A DNA stretch of 64,000 bases from contig DATNGZ010000050.1 in the NCBI GenBank assembly GCA_035605695.1, forward strand, positions 1 through 64,000, written 5' to 3'. Of the stretch, positions 24,738 to 32,480 are shown one piece after another. Source of the DNA: VRUE01 sp035605695. GTDB lineage: Bacteria; Actinomycetota; Thermoleophilia; Solirubrobacterales; 70-9. A model generated the notes under the pieces. That model ran no database searches, had not been told where the DNA came from, and saw only the letters and a program-made list of their open reading frames with translations. Each line of letters starts with the position of its first letter. The first letter of the stretch is position 1. The position numbers and the translations under genes are program-made.

Positions 24738-25532
24738 ATGGCTTCGGAGAAGCTCAGGCTGGGCGGGATGGCCCTTCGCAATGGGTTGTTGATCCATGGG
24801 CCTACGCACTGGGCCGCGGCGGCGCGGCGGCCTAATGGGAGCCTCGAAGTTGCTTCTGAGGCCAAGCCCGAGCTCGCTCCCGGACTTGCGACGCGGCTGC
24901 CAGGGCTGCGCGGGCCGCTGAAACTTGCCGAGGCGATGGCGGTGCTGCCAATGGTGCGACGGCGGATGCCGGCCGCGCGCCTGCCCTTTGAGGATCCGCG
25001 CGTCGTCGCCGCGATTGGGGGTTCCTTGCTCGCGACCGCGGCCCTGCGCAAGCGCTTCGGCAGCTCGGCCCTGCGCGAGGGCGCGGTGCAGGCGATCGGC
25101 GCGCTCCCCGCCATCGTCGCCCTGCTCGACCGCGACCTCGCTGCCTACCACGGCGTCGAGCACAAGGCGATCGCCGCCTACGAGCAGGGCATCGACGATC
25201 CAAGCGGCGTGCCCAAGGAGCACGACCGTTGCGGCTCCAACCTGCTGGCGCCGATGATGCTGCTCTCGGCCGGCGGCACGGTGGTGCTGGAGCGCCTGGT
25301 CGACCGCCCGAGCCCGGCGACGCGCGCCGCGGTCGGCCTCGCCGGCGCCTCGATCGCGGTCGAGATGTTCGCCTGGAGCGACCGCCACCACGGCGACCCG
25401 CTGGCCGAGGCGTTCCACACGCCAGGCCGCGAGATCCAGCGCCTGATCGCGACCAAGGAGCCGACTCCGCACCAGCTCGAGGTCGGCATCGCCGCTCTGG
25501 CCGAGATCCTCCGCGCCGAGAACGGTGCGTAG
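24738..25532 (+). CDS. DUF1385 (YqhQ-like) predicted metal-dependent membrane protein
   Basis: The 264-residue product matches DUF1385 proteins: KLRLGGMALRNGLLIHGPTHW at the start, YHGVEHKAIAAYEQG with conserved His/Glu, DRCGSNLLAPMMLLSAGGTV, and HTPGREIQRLIATKEPT at the end. Several hydrophobic helices suggest membrane association. The biochemical role of the family is unknown to me. It is followed after 11 nt by methylmalonyl-CoA epimerase. Confidence 0.82.
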   Translation: MASEKLRLGGMALRNGLLIHGPTHWAAAARRPNGSLEVASEAKPELAPGLATRLPGLRGPLKLAEAMAVLPMVRRRMPAARLPFEDPRVVAAIGGSLLATAALRKRFGSSALREGAVQAIGALPAIVALLDRDLAAYHGVEHKAIAAYEQGIDDPSGVPKEHDRCGSNLLAPMMLLSAGGTVVLERLVDRPSPATRAAVGLAGASIAVEMFAWSDRHHGDPLAEAFHTPGREIQRLIATKEPTPHQLEVGIAALAEILRAENGA

Positions 25533-25543
25533 ACTGCCGCCTC

Positions 25544-25957
25544 GTGTTTGGACGGATCGACCACATCGGCATCGCCGTCGAGGACCTCGACGCCGGGATC
25601 GAGCTCTACGAAAAGCGATTTGAGATGGAGCTCGGCCTGCGCGAGACGGTCGAGGAGCAGGGAGTCGAGGCGGCTCTGCTCAACGTCGGTGACGGCCACG
25701 TCGAGCTGCTGGCGCCGCTTGGCCCCGACACACCGGTCGGCAAGTACCTGGTCAAGCGCGGCGCCGGCCTGCACCACGTCGCCTACGCGGTCGAAGACAT
25801 CGACACGACGCTGGAGCGGTTGGCGGCAACAGGGATCGAGCTGATCGACGCTAAGGCGCGGGTCGGCATCGGCGGCAGTCGCGTTGCCTTTCTGCAGCCG
25901 CGCTCGACCGGGCGCGTGCTGACCGAGATCGTCGAACCCCCAGGAGGAGAGCACTGA
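25544..25957 (+). CDS. mce: Methylmalonyl-CoA epimerase (VOC fold)
   Basis: The 137-residue glyoxalase/VOC-fold enzyme interconverts (S)- and (R)-methylmalonyl-CoA in propionyl-CoA metabolism, ahead of the B12-dependent mutase. Motifs are GRIDHIGIAVEDLDAGIELY, GDGHVELLAPLGPDTPVGK, and LHHVAYAVEDIDTTL with metal-ligand His residues. The GTG start at 25544 begins directly with the first VOC strand. The TGA shares its A with the ATG of the next gene. A cobalamin riboswitch elsewhere in the window shows that this genome responds to B12. Confidence 0.9.
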   Translation: MFGRIDHIGIAVEDLDAGIELYEKRFEMELGLRETVEEQGVEAALLNVGDGHVELLAPLGPDTPVGKYLVKRGAGLHHVAYAVEDIDTTLERLAATGIELIDAKARVGIGGSRVAFLQPRSTGRVLTEIVEPPGGEH

Positions 25958-26178
25958 TGGCAGAAGCGCAGCGAGTGGAGATCGGCTTCGAGGGCGGCCA
26001 GGTTGTCTCGGTGAGGCTGACCGACGACGAGCTGAAGGACCTGCGCAAGCAGGTCGAGAAGGGCGGCTGGCACGACATCGTCACCGAGGACGGGACGCTC
26101 GCCGTCTATCTCGGCAAGGTCTCCTTCCTGAGGATTGATTCCGGCGACCACCGCGTCGGCTTCTCAGGGGGCGCGTGA
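25957..26178 (+). CDS. Small conserved hypothetical protein coupled to mce
   Basis: A 73-residue soluble protein (RVEIGFEGGQVVSVRLTDDE ... KVSFLRIDSGDHRVGF) predicted as a small beta-rich domain. Its ATG overlaps the mce stop (TGATG), and AGGAGGAG lies about 10 nt upstream of the start. Its last codons and TGA stop are inside the arm of an inverted repeat (26163-26180). No family or function is recognised; the context suggests a partner in the same transcript as mce. Confidence 0.65.
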   Translation: MAEAQRVEIGFEGGQVVSVRLTDDELKDLRKQVEKGGWHDIVTEDGTLAVYLGKVSFLRIDSGDHRVGFSGGA

Positions 26179-26267
26179 CCGGCGCATTTCGGCGTCCTCG
26201 GTCGCTCGCGTGCAGAGCACGCCACGCGCCCTGCGTCCTTGAACTGCTTGGTCAGGCGCCCCCTGAG
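26163..26267. repeat. 18-bp inverted repeat spanning a stop-to-start gap, 69-nt centre
   Basis: CTCAGGGGGCGCGTGACC (26163-26180) pairs at 17 of 18 positions with 26250-26267. One arm contains the TGA stop of the small gene and the other ends exactly 2 nt before the ATG of the methyltransferase at 26270. The same 2-nt distance is seen in element copies 1 and 2, although the central sequence is unrelated. Confidence 0.75.
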
Positions 26268-26269
26268 CA

Positions 26270-26881
26270 ATGAAATTCCGGACCGCAATCGGTTTGACAA
26301 GCGCGGCGGTCCTGGGCGCCGCCCTCTGGTGGCGCAAGAACCCATCTGCCTGCCCCTACGGCCAGCGCTTCTGGGTCGAAGCGCCGCACCCGGTCATTAG
26401 CCGCGGCCGCCTGCGCTCGATCCTGCGCCCAGAGCCGGGCGAGCGCATCCTCGAGATCGGCCCCGGCGTCGGCTACTACACCCTCGACATGGCCGAGTGG
26501 GTGGGGCCCGAGGGAAAGATTGAGATCTTCGACCTGCAGCAGGAGTTTCTCGACCACACGACCGCCCGCGCCAGCGAGCAGGGCCTGACCAACGTGATTC
26601 CCACCCAGGGCGACGCCACGGCCCTTCCCTATGAGGACGACTCGATGGACGCCGTCGTCCTGACCGCGGTCCTCGGCGAGATCCCTGACCCGGTTGCCGC
26701 TCTGCGCGAGATCGCCCGAGTCCTCAAGCCTGCGGGTCGCCTGATCGTAGGTGAGCTCTTCGGTGACCCCCACTTCACCACCATCGGCAGCCTCAAGAGC
26801 CGATCCGCCGAAGTCGGCCTCAGCCTCGATGACCGCTCCGGCAACTGGTTCGCCTACTTCGCCCGGCTCTCCGGCGTCTAG
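26270..26881 (+). CDS. Membrane-anchored class I SAM-dependent methyltransferase
   Basis: The 203-residue product starts with a single hydrophobic segment (AIGLTSAAVLGAALWW) that may anchor it. The methyltransferase domain shows ERILEIGPGVGYYTLDMAE (motif I), GKIEIFDLQQEFLDH and DDSMDAVVLTAVLGEIPDPV (motif IV/V region), like UbiE/Menaquinone-type methyltransferases of unknown substrate. The ATG at 26270 sits just outside a palindrome arm. Its stop overlaps the convergent next gene by 4 nt (CTAG). Confidence 0.83.
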   Translation: MKFRTAIGLTSAAVLGAALWWRKNPSACPYGQRFWVEAPHPVISRGRLRSILRPEPGERILEIGPGVGYYTLDMAEWVGPEGKIEIFDLQQEFLDHTTARASEQGLTNVIPTQGDATALPYEDDSMDAVVLTAVLGEIPDPVAALREIARVLKPAGRLIVGELFGDPHFTTIGSLKSRSAEVGLSLDDRSGNWFAYFARLSGV

Positions 26882-27123
26882 CCGCGGATCGCCTTGCCGG
26901 CGATGCTCTTCAGCCGGGTCCGGTCTCGTTGAGAGAGGTTGCCCGGGCGGCCCTTCGAAGTCTTGACCAAGTTGAGCAGTTCCTGCTGTTCCTTCTTGGT
27001 CAGGTTGCTCTGGACCCGGTCGCGGCCTTTCTCTACCAGCCAAACGGAAACGACCCAGACCATTTTCCAGGGGACGCGCTTCCAGATGGCTGGCGCGGCG
27101 CGGCGGGCGATCCAGAAGGGCAT
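26878..27123 (-). CDS. Small basic hypothetical protein
   Basis: From the ATG at 27123 the product is 81 residues, basic and helical, with one amphipathic or short hydrophobic stretch (WKMVWVVSVWLVEKG) and a C-terminal NLTKKEQQELLNLVKTSKGR ... NLSQRDRTRLKSIAG. That C-terminal pattern is recognisable as a small conserved actinobacterial protein, but its function is unknown to me. It is the last gene of the BtrH-nei2 minus-strand run, 36 nt after nei2. Confidence 0.65.
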   Translation of the reverse strand: MPFWIARRAAPAIWKRVPWKMVWVVSVWLVEKGRDRVQSNLTKKEQQELLNLVKTSKGRPGNLSQRDRTRLKSIAGKAIRG

Positions 27124-27159
27124 GCGGGGGTTGTACCCGCTCGGAGCGGTGGACAACCT

Positions 27160-27933
27160 CTAACCGCCGCAGGAGGCCGACTGGCAGACCGGGCACCAGT
27201 AGGTGGTGCGGTTGGCGTCGCCCTGGCCGCGGGAGATGATCGGGGTGCCGCAGGTGGGGCAGGGTTGGCCTGCCCGGCGATAGACGGCGCGGCCCTGGCG
27301 GCCCTGCTCGACCGCATCGTGCATCAGCTTGTGGGCGGCTTTGACAACGCGATCGAGCTGCTCATCGGTCAGATTTTCGGTCGACTGCCAGGGGTCGAGC
27401 CGGGCGGCGAAGCAAGCCTCGCTCTTGAAGATGTTGCCGATGCCGGCGACCAGGGTCTGGTCGAGCAGGGCATCGCCGAGGGTTCGATGGGGGTCGGCCC
27501 GGAGCGAGCGGACGACCACCTCGGCGTCGAAGTCCGCGGCGAGAATGTCCGGGCCAAGGCGGGACAGAGTGGGGTCGCGACGCAGCGACTCGGTCCTGAG
27601 CAGCCTCAACGTCGGGCCGCCGAACTGGGCTGCTTCTGAGCTGACGCCCCTCAGCACCGCCCAAGCGGCGGCAGTCGGCTTGCGCCAGGCGGAGCCGCGC
27701 CGGTAGACGTGCCAGGAGCCGCTCATGCCGAGGTGGCTATGGAGGGTTAGGTCGCCAAAGTCGAGCAGCAGGTGCTTGCCGTGAGCACTGGCTCGCTCCA
27801 GCGTCCTGCCGTCCAGACGCTCCACTCTGGTCGAGCGTCCGCGCGGGCTAGGAGCGCTGACCTCAAGTCGCTCGCCGCCGACTGCCGCCTCGATCCGCCT
27901 CGCCGCCCGCAGGATCGTGTCGCCCTCGGCCAC
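27160..27933 (-). CDS. nei2: Nei2-type endonuclease VIII / formamidopyrimidine-DNA glycosylase family protein
   Basis: This DNA glycosylase/AP lyase removes oxidised pyrimidines. The GTG start gives the Nei2-type N-terminus AEGDTILRAARRI with catalytic residues right after the initiator (AEGD in place of PEGP). It has HLGMSGSWHVYRR, the helix-two-turn-helix VAGIGNIFKSEACF, and the C-terminal zinc finger CPTCGTPIISRGQGDANRTT ... WCPVCQ. Length 257 residues is normal for the actinobacterial Nei2 class. It follows the BtrH-like gene by 3 nt. Confidence 0.92.
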   Translation of the reverse strand: MAEGDTILRAARRIEAAVGGERLEVSAPSPRGRSTRVERLDGRTLERASAHGKHLLLDFGDLTLHSHLGMSGSWHVYRRGSAWRKPTAAAWAVLRGVSSEAAQFGGPTLRLLRTESLRRDPTLSRLGPDILAADFDAEVVVRSLRADPHRTLGDALLDQTLVAGIGNIFKSEACFAARLDPWQSTENLTDEQLDRVVKAAHKLMHDAVEQGRQGRAVYRRAGQPCPTCGTPIISRGQGDANRTTYWCPVCQSASCGG

Positions 27934-27936
27934 TGT

Positions 27937-28902
27937 TTAGGCGAGGGCGGTCCAGAGGCGGTTCTCGGCCTCGGCGACCTGCTGCGCCGCGGCGTCGATC
28001 TCGCGCCAGAGAGCGGGGTCGGGATCGTCGCGCTCGCTGGCGGCGTGGAAGGCGGCGGCGAGCTCTGTCCAGCGCGTCGCCGCCTCGGCCGCGAGCTCGG
28101 CCTCCGGCCGGCCCGCCTCCGCGAGGAAGCGCGAGTACATGAGCCGGAAGGCGCCACCACCGGTGCCGCGCTTCTCAATCACCTGGTAGCCGAAGCGGGC
28201 GCACCACTGCCAGTCCTCGGTGACCTCGGGCCAGCTGCCGGCCTCGGCGGCGAGGCGGTCGACCGCACCGAGGCCGGAGAACTCGCCGAATTCCGACGCG
28301 ACCATCGCCTTCGTCGCGCGCTCGATCGCGGCCGGGATCGCCTCGCGCAACTGCTCCTGGCTGACCCCGCCCGAGGCGGTGAACATGTGGCCGGCAAGGG
28401 GGTAGGCCGGATGGCCGCTGTGGCGCGCGCGGTCGAGATCCTCCAGCCGCGTCGTCGTCTGCAGCTGCTCGAAACCAGTATCGGAGAGGTGGGCGAACTC
28501 CTCGTCGTAACCGGCGAGGACCACGGCGTGGCCGGGGAAGTGGGCCGAGTTGCCGTAGTGGTCGAGGTAGTAGAGGTCGGTGAGCAGCAGCACCGGCTGG
28601 CCGGCGTCGACCTCTGCCCGCGCCGCCTCCCAGGCCGCCTCGTCGCCCTCGTCGAAGGTGCGCAGCTGCAGCGCCGCGCCGGTTAGCTCGCTGAAGTTCT
28701 CCTCGAGGCGGGCGGTTCGACCGTTGAACCAGCGGCTGGGCGAGGCGTCCTCCAGGGAGACGTAGTAGAAGCAGGCGCCGGCGCCGAGGCCGAACGCCAT
28801 CTCCTCGCTGATCTCGGCGCCGTGGAACGCGAGCAGGTTGCGCAGGGCGGTCGAGCCGCAGTGGTGGCCGGGGGTGTGGACGTAGTTCGGGACGGAGGGC
28901 AT
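27937..28902 (-). CDS. BtrH N-terminal domain / DUF4872 protein
   Basis: The 321-residue protein begins PNYVHTPGHHCGSTALRNLL, a Cys/His arrangement typical of BtrH N-terminal domains (papain-like acyl transfer in butirosin biosynthesis). It has AHFPGHAVVLAGYDEEFAHL (second His) and a DUF4872-like C-terminal helical part (EQLREAIPAAIERATKAM). The likely chemistry is acyl transfer or amide cleavage on a small molecule. No biosynthetic cluster surrounds it; the neighbours are nei2 and a PAP2 gene. The ATG at 28902 is chosen because the domain starts there. Confidence 0.78.
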   Translation of the reverse strand: MPSVPNYVHTPGHHCGSTALRNLLAFHGAEISEEMAFGLGAGACFYYVSLEDASPSRWFNGRTARLEENFSELTGAALQLRTFDEGDEAAWEAARAEVDAGQPVLLLTDLYYLDHYGNSAHFPGHAVVLAGYDEEFAHLSDTGFEQLQTTTRLEDLDRARHSGHPAYPLAGHMFTASGGVSQEQLREAIPAAIERATKAMVASEFGEFSGLGAVDRLAAEAGSWPEVTEDWQWCARFGYQVIEKRGTGGGAFRLMYSRFLAEAGRPEAELAAEAATRWTELAAAFHAASERDDPDPALWREIDAAAQQVAEAENRLWTALA

Positions 28903-28965
28903 GGCGGTGATTCTGATTGACCTCGAAGGTGGGCGGTGCCCGACACCGCATATCCTGCGCGACCG

Positions 28966-29460
28966 ATGAATGACCTCGACTTCAGGCTCCTCCGCGTGAT
29001 GCGGACCAAGGGGCATTCGCCCGGCCTGGAGAGAGCTGCGAAAGCGTTGGGCAAGGCCGGGAACAATGGGGCTATCTGGGTTGTGCTCTGCCTGGTCGTT
29101 CTCGCTCTCACCGATTCGAATGGCGAAGCTTGGTTTATCTGCGCTCTGCTGGCGCCGATCGCTATTGCGCTCAACTACGTGGTCAAGCTGGTCGTCAAGC
29201 GGCCGCGGCCGGTGCTTGAGGGGTTGCCACCGCTTGGCGGGGCCCCCAGCTCGCTCAGCTTTCCCTCGGCGCATGCGACATCCTCATTCGCCGTGGCCAC
29301 CGCAATGACTCGCGTCGATTCTCTGGGGGCGCTGGCTTTCATCCTCGCCTTCGCCCTCGCGCTCGGCCGTCCCTACCTGGGGATGCACTACCCGTCCGAT
29401 GTCCTCGCCGGCGCCGCGCTCGGCGTCGCCCTGGGCCTGATCGTGCCGCTCTCGCTATGA
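28966..29460 (+). CDS. PAP2-family membrane phosphatase
   Basis: The 164-residue protein has the three PAP2 motifs: KRPRPVLEG (KxxxxxxRP-type), FPSAHATSSFAVA (PSGH-like, with Ala for Gly) and ALGRPYLGMHYPSDVLAG (SRxxxxxHxxxD-like). Four to five membrane helices carry them. Such enzymes dephosphorylate undecaprenyl pyrophosphate or other lipid phosphates. The ATG at 28966 is preferred over a GTG at 28936. The stop overlaps the ychF start (ATGA). Confidence 0.87.
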   Translation: MNDLDFRLLRVMRTKGHSPGLERAAKALGKAGNNGAIWVVLCLVVLALTDSNGEAWFICALLAPIAIALNYVVKLVVKRPRPVLEGLPPLGGAPSSLSFPSAHATSSFAVATAMTRVDSLGALAFILAFALALGRPYLGMHYPSDVLAGAALGVALGLIVPLSL

Positions 29461-30530
29461 AGGTCGGGATCGTCGGGCTGCCCAACGCGGGCAAGTCGAC
29501 TCTCTTTAACGCTCTGACCAAAGGCGGGGCGCAGACCGGCGACTACCCGTTCACGACGATCGAGCCCAATGTGGCGATCGCTTCGGTGGTCGACGAGCGG
29601 CTCGAGGCGATCGCCGAGACCGTGCGCAGCTCGAAGCTGGAACCGGCGACGATCGCCTTCCACGACATCGCCGGCCTGGTCAAGGGCGCCTCGGAAGGGG
29701 AGGGGCTGGGGAATCAGTTCCTCGCCTCGATTCGCGAGACCGACGCGATCTGCCACGTCGTTCGCTGTCACGCCGACTCCGGCGTGCCGCACCCCGATGG
29801 CCGCGTCGACCCGCTTGCCGACATCGAGACGATTGAGACCGAGCTGATGCTCTCCGACTACGAGCAGGCCGAACGCCGCCTGCACCGGGTCGGCAAGGGG
29901 GCGAAGACTGGCGATGCCGAGGCCATCGCCGAGCGCGATTGGCTGGAGAAGGTCGTCGCGGCGCTGGCCGAAGGCAAGCCGGCCCGCTCAATCCCGGTCC
30001 CCGACGCGGCCGCCAACGGGCCGCGCAACCTGCAGGCCCTGACTTCGAAGCCGATCCTCTACGTCGCCAACGTCGACGAGGGCGACGCCGAGGCGCCGGA
30101 GGCGGTGGTCGCCCACGCCGAAGCGGTCGGCGCCGGCGTGGTCGCGGTCAGCGCCCGGATCGAGGGCGAGCTGGCCGAGCTCGATCCGGCCGAAGCTGAG
30201 GAGATGCGCGAGTCCTACGGGGTCGGCGGCTCGGGCCTGGCCCGCCTGGTCCGCGGCGCCTACGACCTGCTCGACCTGATCACCTTCTTCACCGCCGGTG
30301 AGGACAAGGAGGCGGTGGCCCGCCCGCTGGCTCGAGGCTCCAGCGCCTGGGAGGCGGCAGGGACGATCCACACCGAGATCCAGGACGCCTTCGTCAAGGC
30401 CGAGGCGATCGGCTGGCAGGAGCTGGTCGAGTGCGGCGGCTACTCCCCGGCGCGCGATAAGGGCCTGCTCCGGGTCGAGGGCCGCGATTACGTCGTCCGC
30501 GACGGCGACGTGATCACGATTAAGGTCTGA
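29457..30530 (+). CDS. ychF: Redox-regulated ATPase YchF (Obg family)
   Basis: The 357-residue P-loop protein binds ATP and associates with ribosomes. It contains G1 VGIVGLPNAGKSTLFNALT, DIAGLVKGASEGEGLGNQF (G3), a switch region, and the C-terminal TGS-like domain with ARGSSAWEAAGTIHTEIQDA ... GDVITIKV. Full length for the family. It overlaps the PAP2 gene by 4 nt and precedes the CrtC-like gene by 2 nt, so the four plus-strand genes from 28966 to 32480 look like one operon. Confidence 0.95.
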   Translation: MKVGIVGLPNAGKSTLFNALTKGGAQTGDYPFTTIEPNVAIASVVDERLEAIAETVRSSKLEPATIAFHDIAGLVKGASEGEGLGNQFLASIRETDAICHVVRCHADSGVPHPDGRVDPLADIETIETELMLSDYEQAERRLHRVGKGAKTGDAEAIAERDWLEKVVAALAEGKPARSIPVPDAAANGPRNLQALTSKPILYVANVDEGDAEAPEAVVAHAEAVGAGVVAVSARIEGELAELDPAEAEEMRESYGVGGSGLARLVRGAYDLLDLITFFTAGEDKEAVARPLARGSSAWEAAGTIHTEIQDAFVKAEAIGWQELVECGGYSPARDKGLLRVEGRDYVVRDGDVITIKV

Positions 30531-30532
30531 GC

Positions 30533-31522
30533 ATGGACGAAGGCGCGCGCTTTCCCAAGCTGGCCGCGAAGGCCGGCCACTACGAGAGCTTCTACATCAA
30601 GGCCTGTCGGCCGGGCGGCGGGCAGGGGATCTGGATCCGCCACACGGTCCACAAGCGCCCTGACGCCGAGCCCAACGCCTCGATCTGGTTCGTCCTCTTC
30701 GACCGCGAGGCCGAGGGGCCGCGGGCGACGAAGGTGACCGTGCCGGCAGCGCAGCTTTCGGCTCCAGCCGGCTCGTGGATCAAGGTCGACGAGGCCGAAA
30801 TCGGTCCTGGTCGGGCTGTCGGTTCAATTGAAACCGAGGCGCTGACCGCCTCCTGGGACCTGAGCTTCTCTGGCGACGCTGAGCCCTGCAAGTACCTGCC
30901 GGCCGACTGGCTCTACGAGGCGCCCGTTCCCAAAACCAAGTTCGTCGCCCCTTACCCGGACGCGACCTTCAGTGGTCGCCTGCAGGTCGACGGCGAGGAG
31001 ATCGCGATCGAGGCCTGGCCGGGGATGATCGGCCACAACTGGGGCAGCGAGCACGCCGAGCGCTGGGTCTGGTTGGAGGGAACCGGCTTCGCGGACTCGC
31101 CCGACACCTACTTCGACGCCGGCGCCGCCCGGGTCAAGGTCGGCCCCAAGACGACCCCCTGGTTGCCCTCGGGGATGCTCGTCCTCGAGGGCGAGCCCCT
31201 CCGCCTCGGCGGCCTCGGCAAGATCAGCTCGGCCTCGATCGAGCCCAGCCCGACCGGCTGCGAGTTCACCCTGCCCGGCAAGGACATCGTCGTCCACGGC
31301 CGCGTCTCCGCCCCGCAGAAGGACTTCGTCGGTTGGGTCTACGCCGACCCCAAAGGTCCCGAGCACAACACCGTCAACTGCTCGGTCTCCGACCTTGAGC
31401 TGACGGTCGAACGCCCGGCCCTTCCGGTCCGCCAGCTCACTCTGAACGCTGGCGCGGCCTACGAGTTCGGCATGCGCGAGACCGACCACGGCATCCCGAT
31501 CCAGCCCTACCCGGACGGTTGA
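30533..31522 (+). CDS. AttH/CrtC-like (hydroxyneurosporene synthase superfamily) lipocalin-fold protein
   Basis: The 329-residue protein is predicted all-beta, with segments typical of the AttH/CrtC/tocopherol-cyclase-like two-lipocalin fold: YESFYIKACRPGGGQGIWIR near the start and WPGMIGHNWGSEHAERWVWL in the centre. The C-terminal half repeats the beta pattern. Relatives act on or bind isoprenoid-type lipids, but the catalytic role here is unproven. It lies 2 nt after ychF and directly before a phosphatase-family gene. Confidence 0.7.
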   Translation: MDEGARFPKLAAKAGHYESFYIKACRPGGGQGIWIRHTVHKRPDAEPNASIWFVLFDREAEGPRATKVTVPAAQLSAPAGSWIKVDEAEIGPGRAVGSIETEALTASWDLSFSGDAEPCKYLPADWLYEAPVPKTKFVAPYPDATFSGRLQVDGEEIAIEAWPGMIGHNWGSEHAERWVWLEGTGFADSPDTYFDAGAARVKVGPKTTPWLPSGMLVLEGEPLRLGGLGKISSASIEPSPTGCEFTLPGKDIVVHGRVSAPQKDFVGWVYADPKGPEHNTVNCSVSDLELTVERPALPVRQLTLNAGAAYEFGMRETDHGIPIQPYPDG

Positions 31523-31523
31523 T

Positions 31524-32480
31524 TTGCTGAGCCGTGCAGGGGCGCGCCGCTACTGGTTGATCTGGGCGGCGGTGATCCCCATCGTGATCTGGACCGCGAT
31601 CCGCCTCTTCGGCCTGGAGGGCGGCTACCCCCTGGTCGCGATGATGGCCTTCACTCCCTATGTGGCGATCGCGGCGCTGCTCGTCGCCGGAGTGGCAGTG
31701 GCGCTGCGCAACTGGGCTGCCGCGACGGTTGCAACCGTGACGATGCTCTGCCTTGCAAGCGTGGTCCTGCCGCGGACGATCGGCAGCAATACCGCGCAGG
31801 CTGCGGGGCATGAGACGCTGACCGTGCTCTCGACCAACATCCACCACGGCACCGCCGATCCCGCTGCGGTCGTCGCCCTGGTTGATCGCTATCGGCCCGA
31901 CCTGCTCAGCGTGCAGGAGCTGACCCCCGCCTTCGCCGCAGAGCTAAAGCGGGCCGGGATCGGCAGGCGCCTACCGCAGTCGATGCTGCTGGTCCACCGC
32001 AGCGCCAGCGGCGCCGGCCTCTACTCGCGGCTGCCGTTGACGCCGCTGTCCCGCCAGACCCGCTTCTTCTTCCGCATGCCGCGGGCGGCCCTGACCATGC
32101 CCAGCGGTCGGCGGTTGCGCGTGATTGGCGTTCACCCCTATCCGCCGCTGAGCAGCCACGACGGTGTCTGGCAGGCCGCGCTGGAGAGCCTGCCGAGCGC
32201 GGGCGAGGGCATACCTTGGGTGCTGGTCGGCGACTTCAACGGGACCTTGGATCAGGCCGAGTTCCGCGATGTCGTCGACCGCGGCTACGCCGATGCCGGC
32301 GACGTCACCGGCAAGGGCCTCGAGCCGACCTTCCCGACGATGGGCCACAGGTTGTTGCCGCCGTCAATCGCGATCGACCACGTGCTCGCCGACCGCCGCC
32401 TCGGCATTGCCGACTACGGAGTGGTCGACCTGCCGGGCAGCGATCACCGGGCGATCCACGCGGAGCTGGTGCTGCCTTAG
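31524..32480 (+). CDS. Membrane-anchored endonuclease/exonuclease/phosphatase family protein
   Basis: Three N-terminal membrane helices (WLIWAAVIPIVIWTAIRLF, VAIAALLVAGVAVALRN, TVATVTMLCLASVVL) precede an extracytoplasmic EEP domain. That domain has LSTNIHHGTADPAAVV (metal Asn), DLLSVQELTP (metal Glu), RVIGVHPYPPLSSHDG, VLVGDFNGTLD and SIAIDHVLAD, with the final SDHRAIHAEL. Substrates in the superfamily include nucleic acids and phospho-lipids; here an extracellular target is likely. The start is a TTG at 31524. Confidence 0.83.
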   Translation: MLSRAGARRYWLIWAAVIPIVIWTAIRLFGLEGGYPLVAMMAFTPYVAIAALLVAGVAVALRNWAAATVATVTMLCLASVVLPRTIGSNTAQAAGHETLTVLSTNIHHGTADPAAVVALVDRYRPDLLSVQELTPAFAAELKRAGIGRRLPQSMLLVHRSASGAGLYSRLPLTPLSRQTRFFFRMPRAALTMPSGRRLRVIGVHPYPPLSSHDGVWQAALESLPSAGEGIPWVLVGDFNGTLDQAEFRDVVDRGYADAGDVTGKGLEPTFPTMGHRLLPPSIAIDHVLADRRLGIADYGVVDLPGSDHRAIHAELVLP

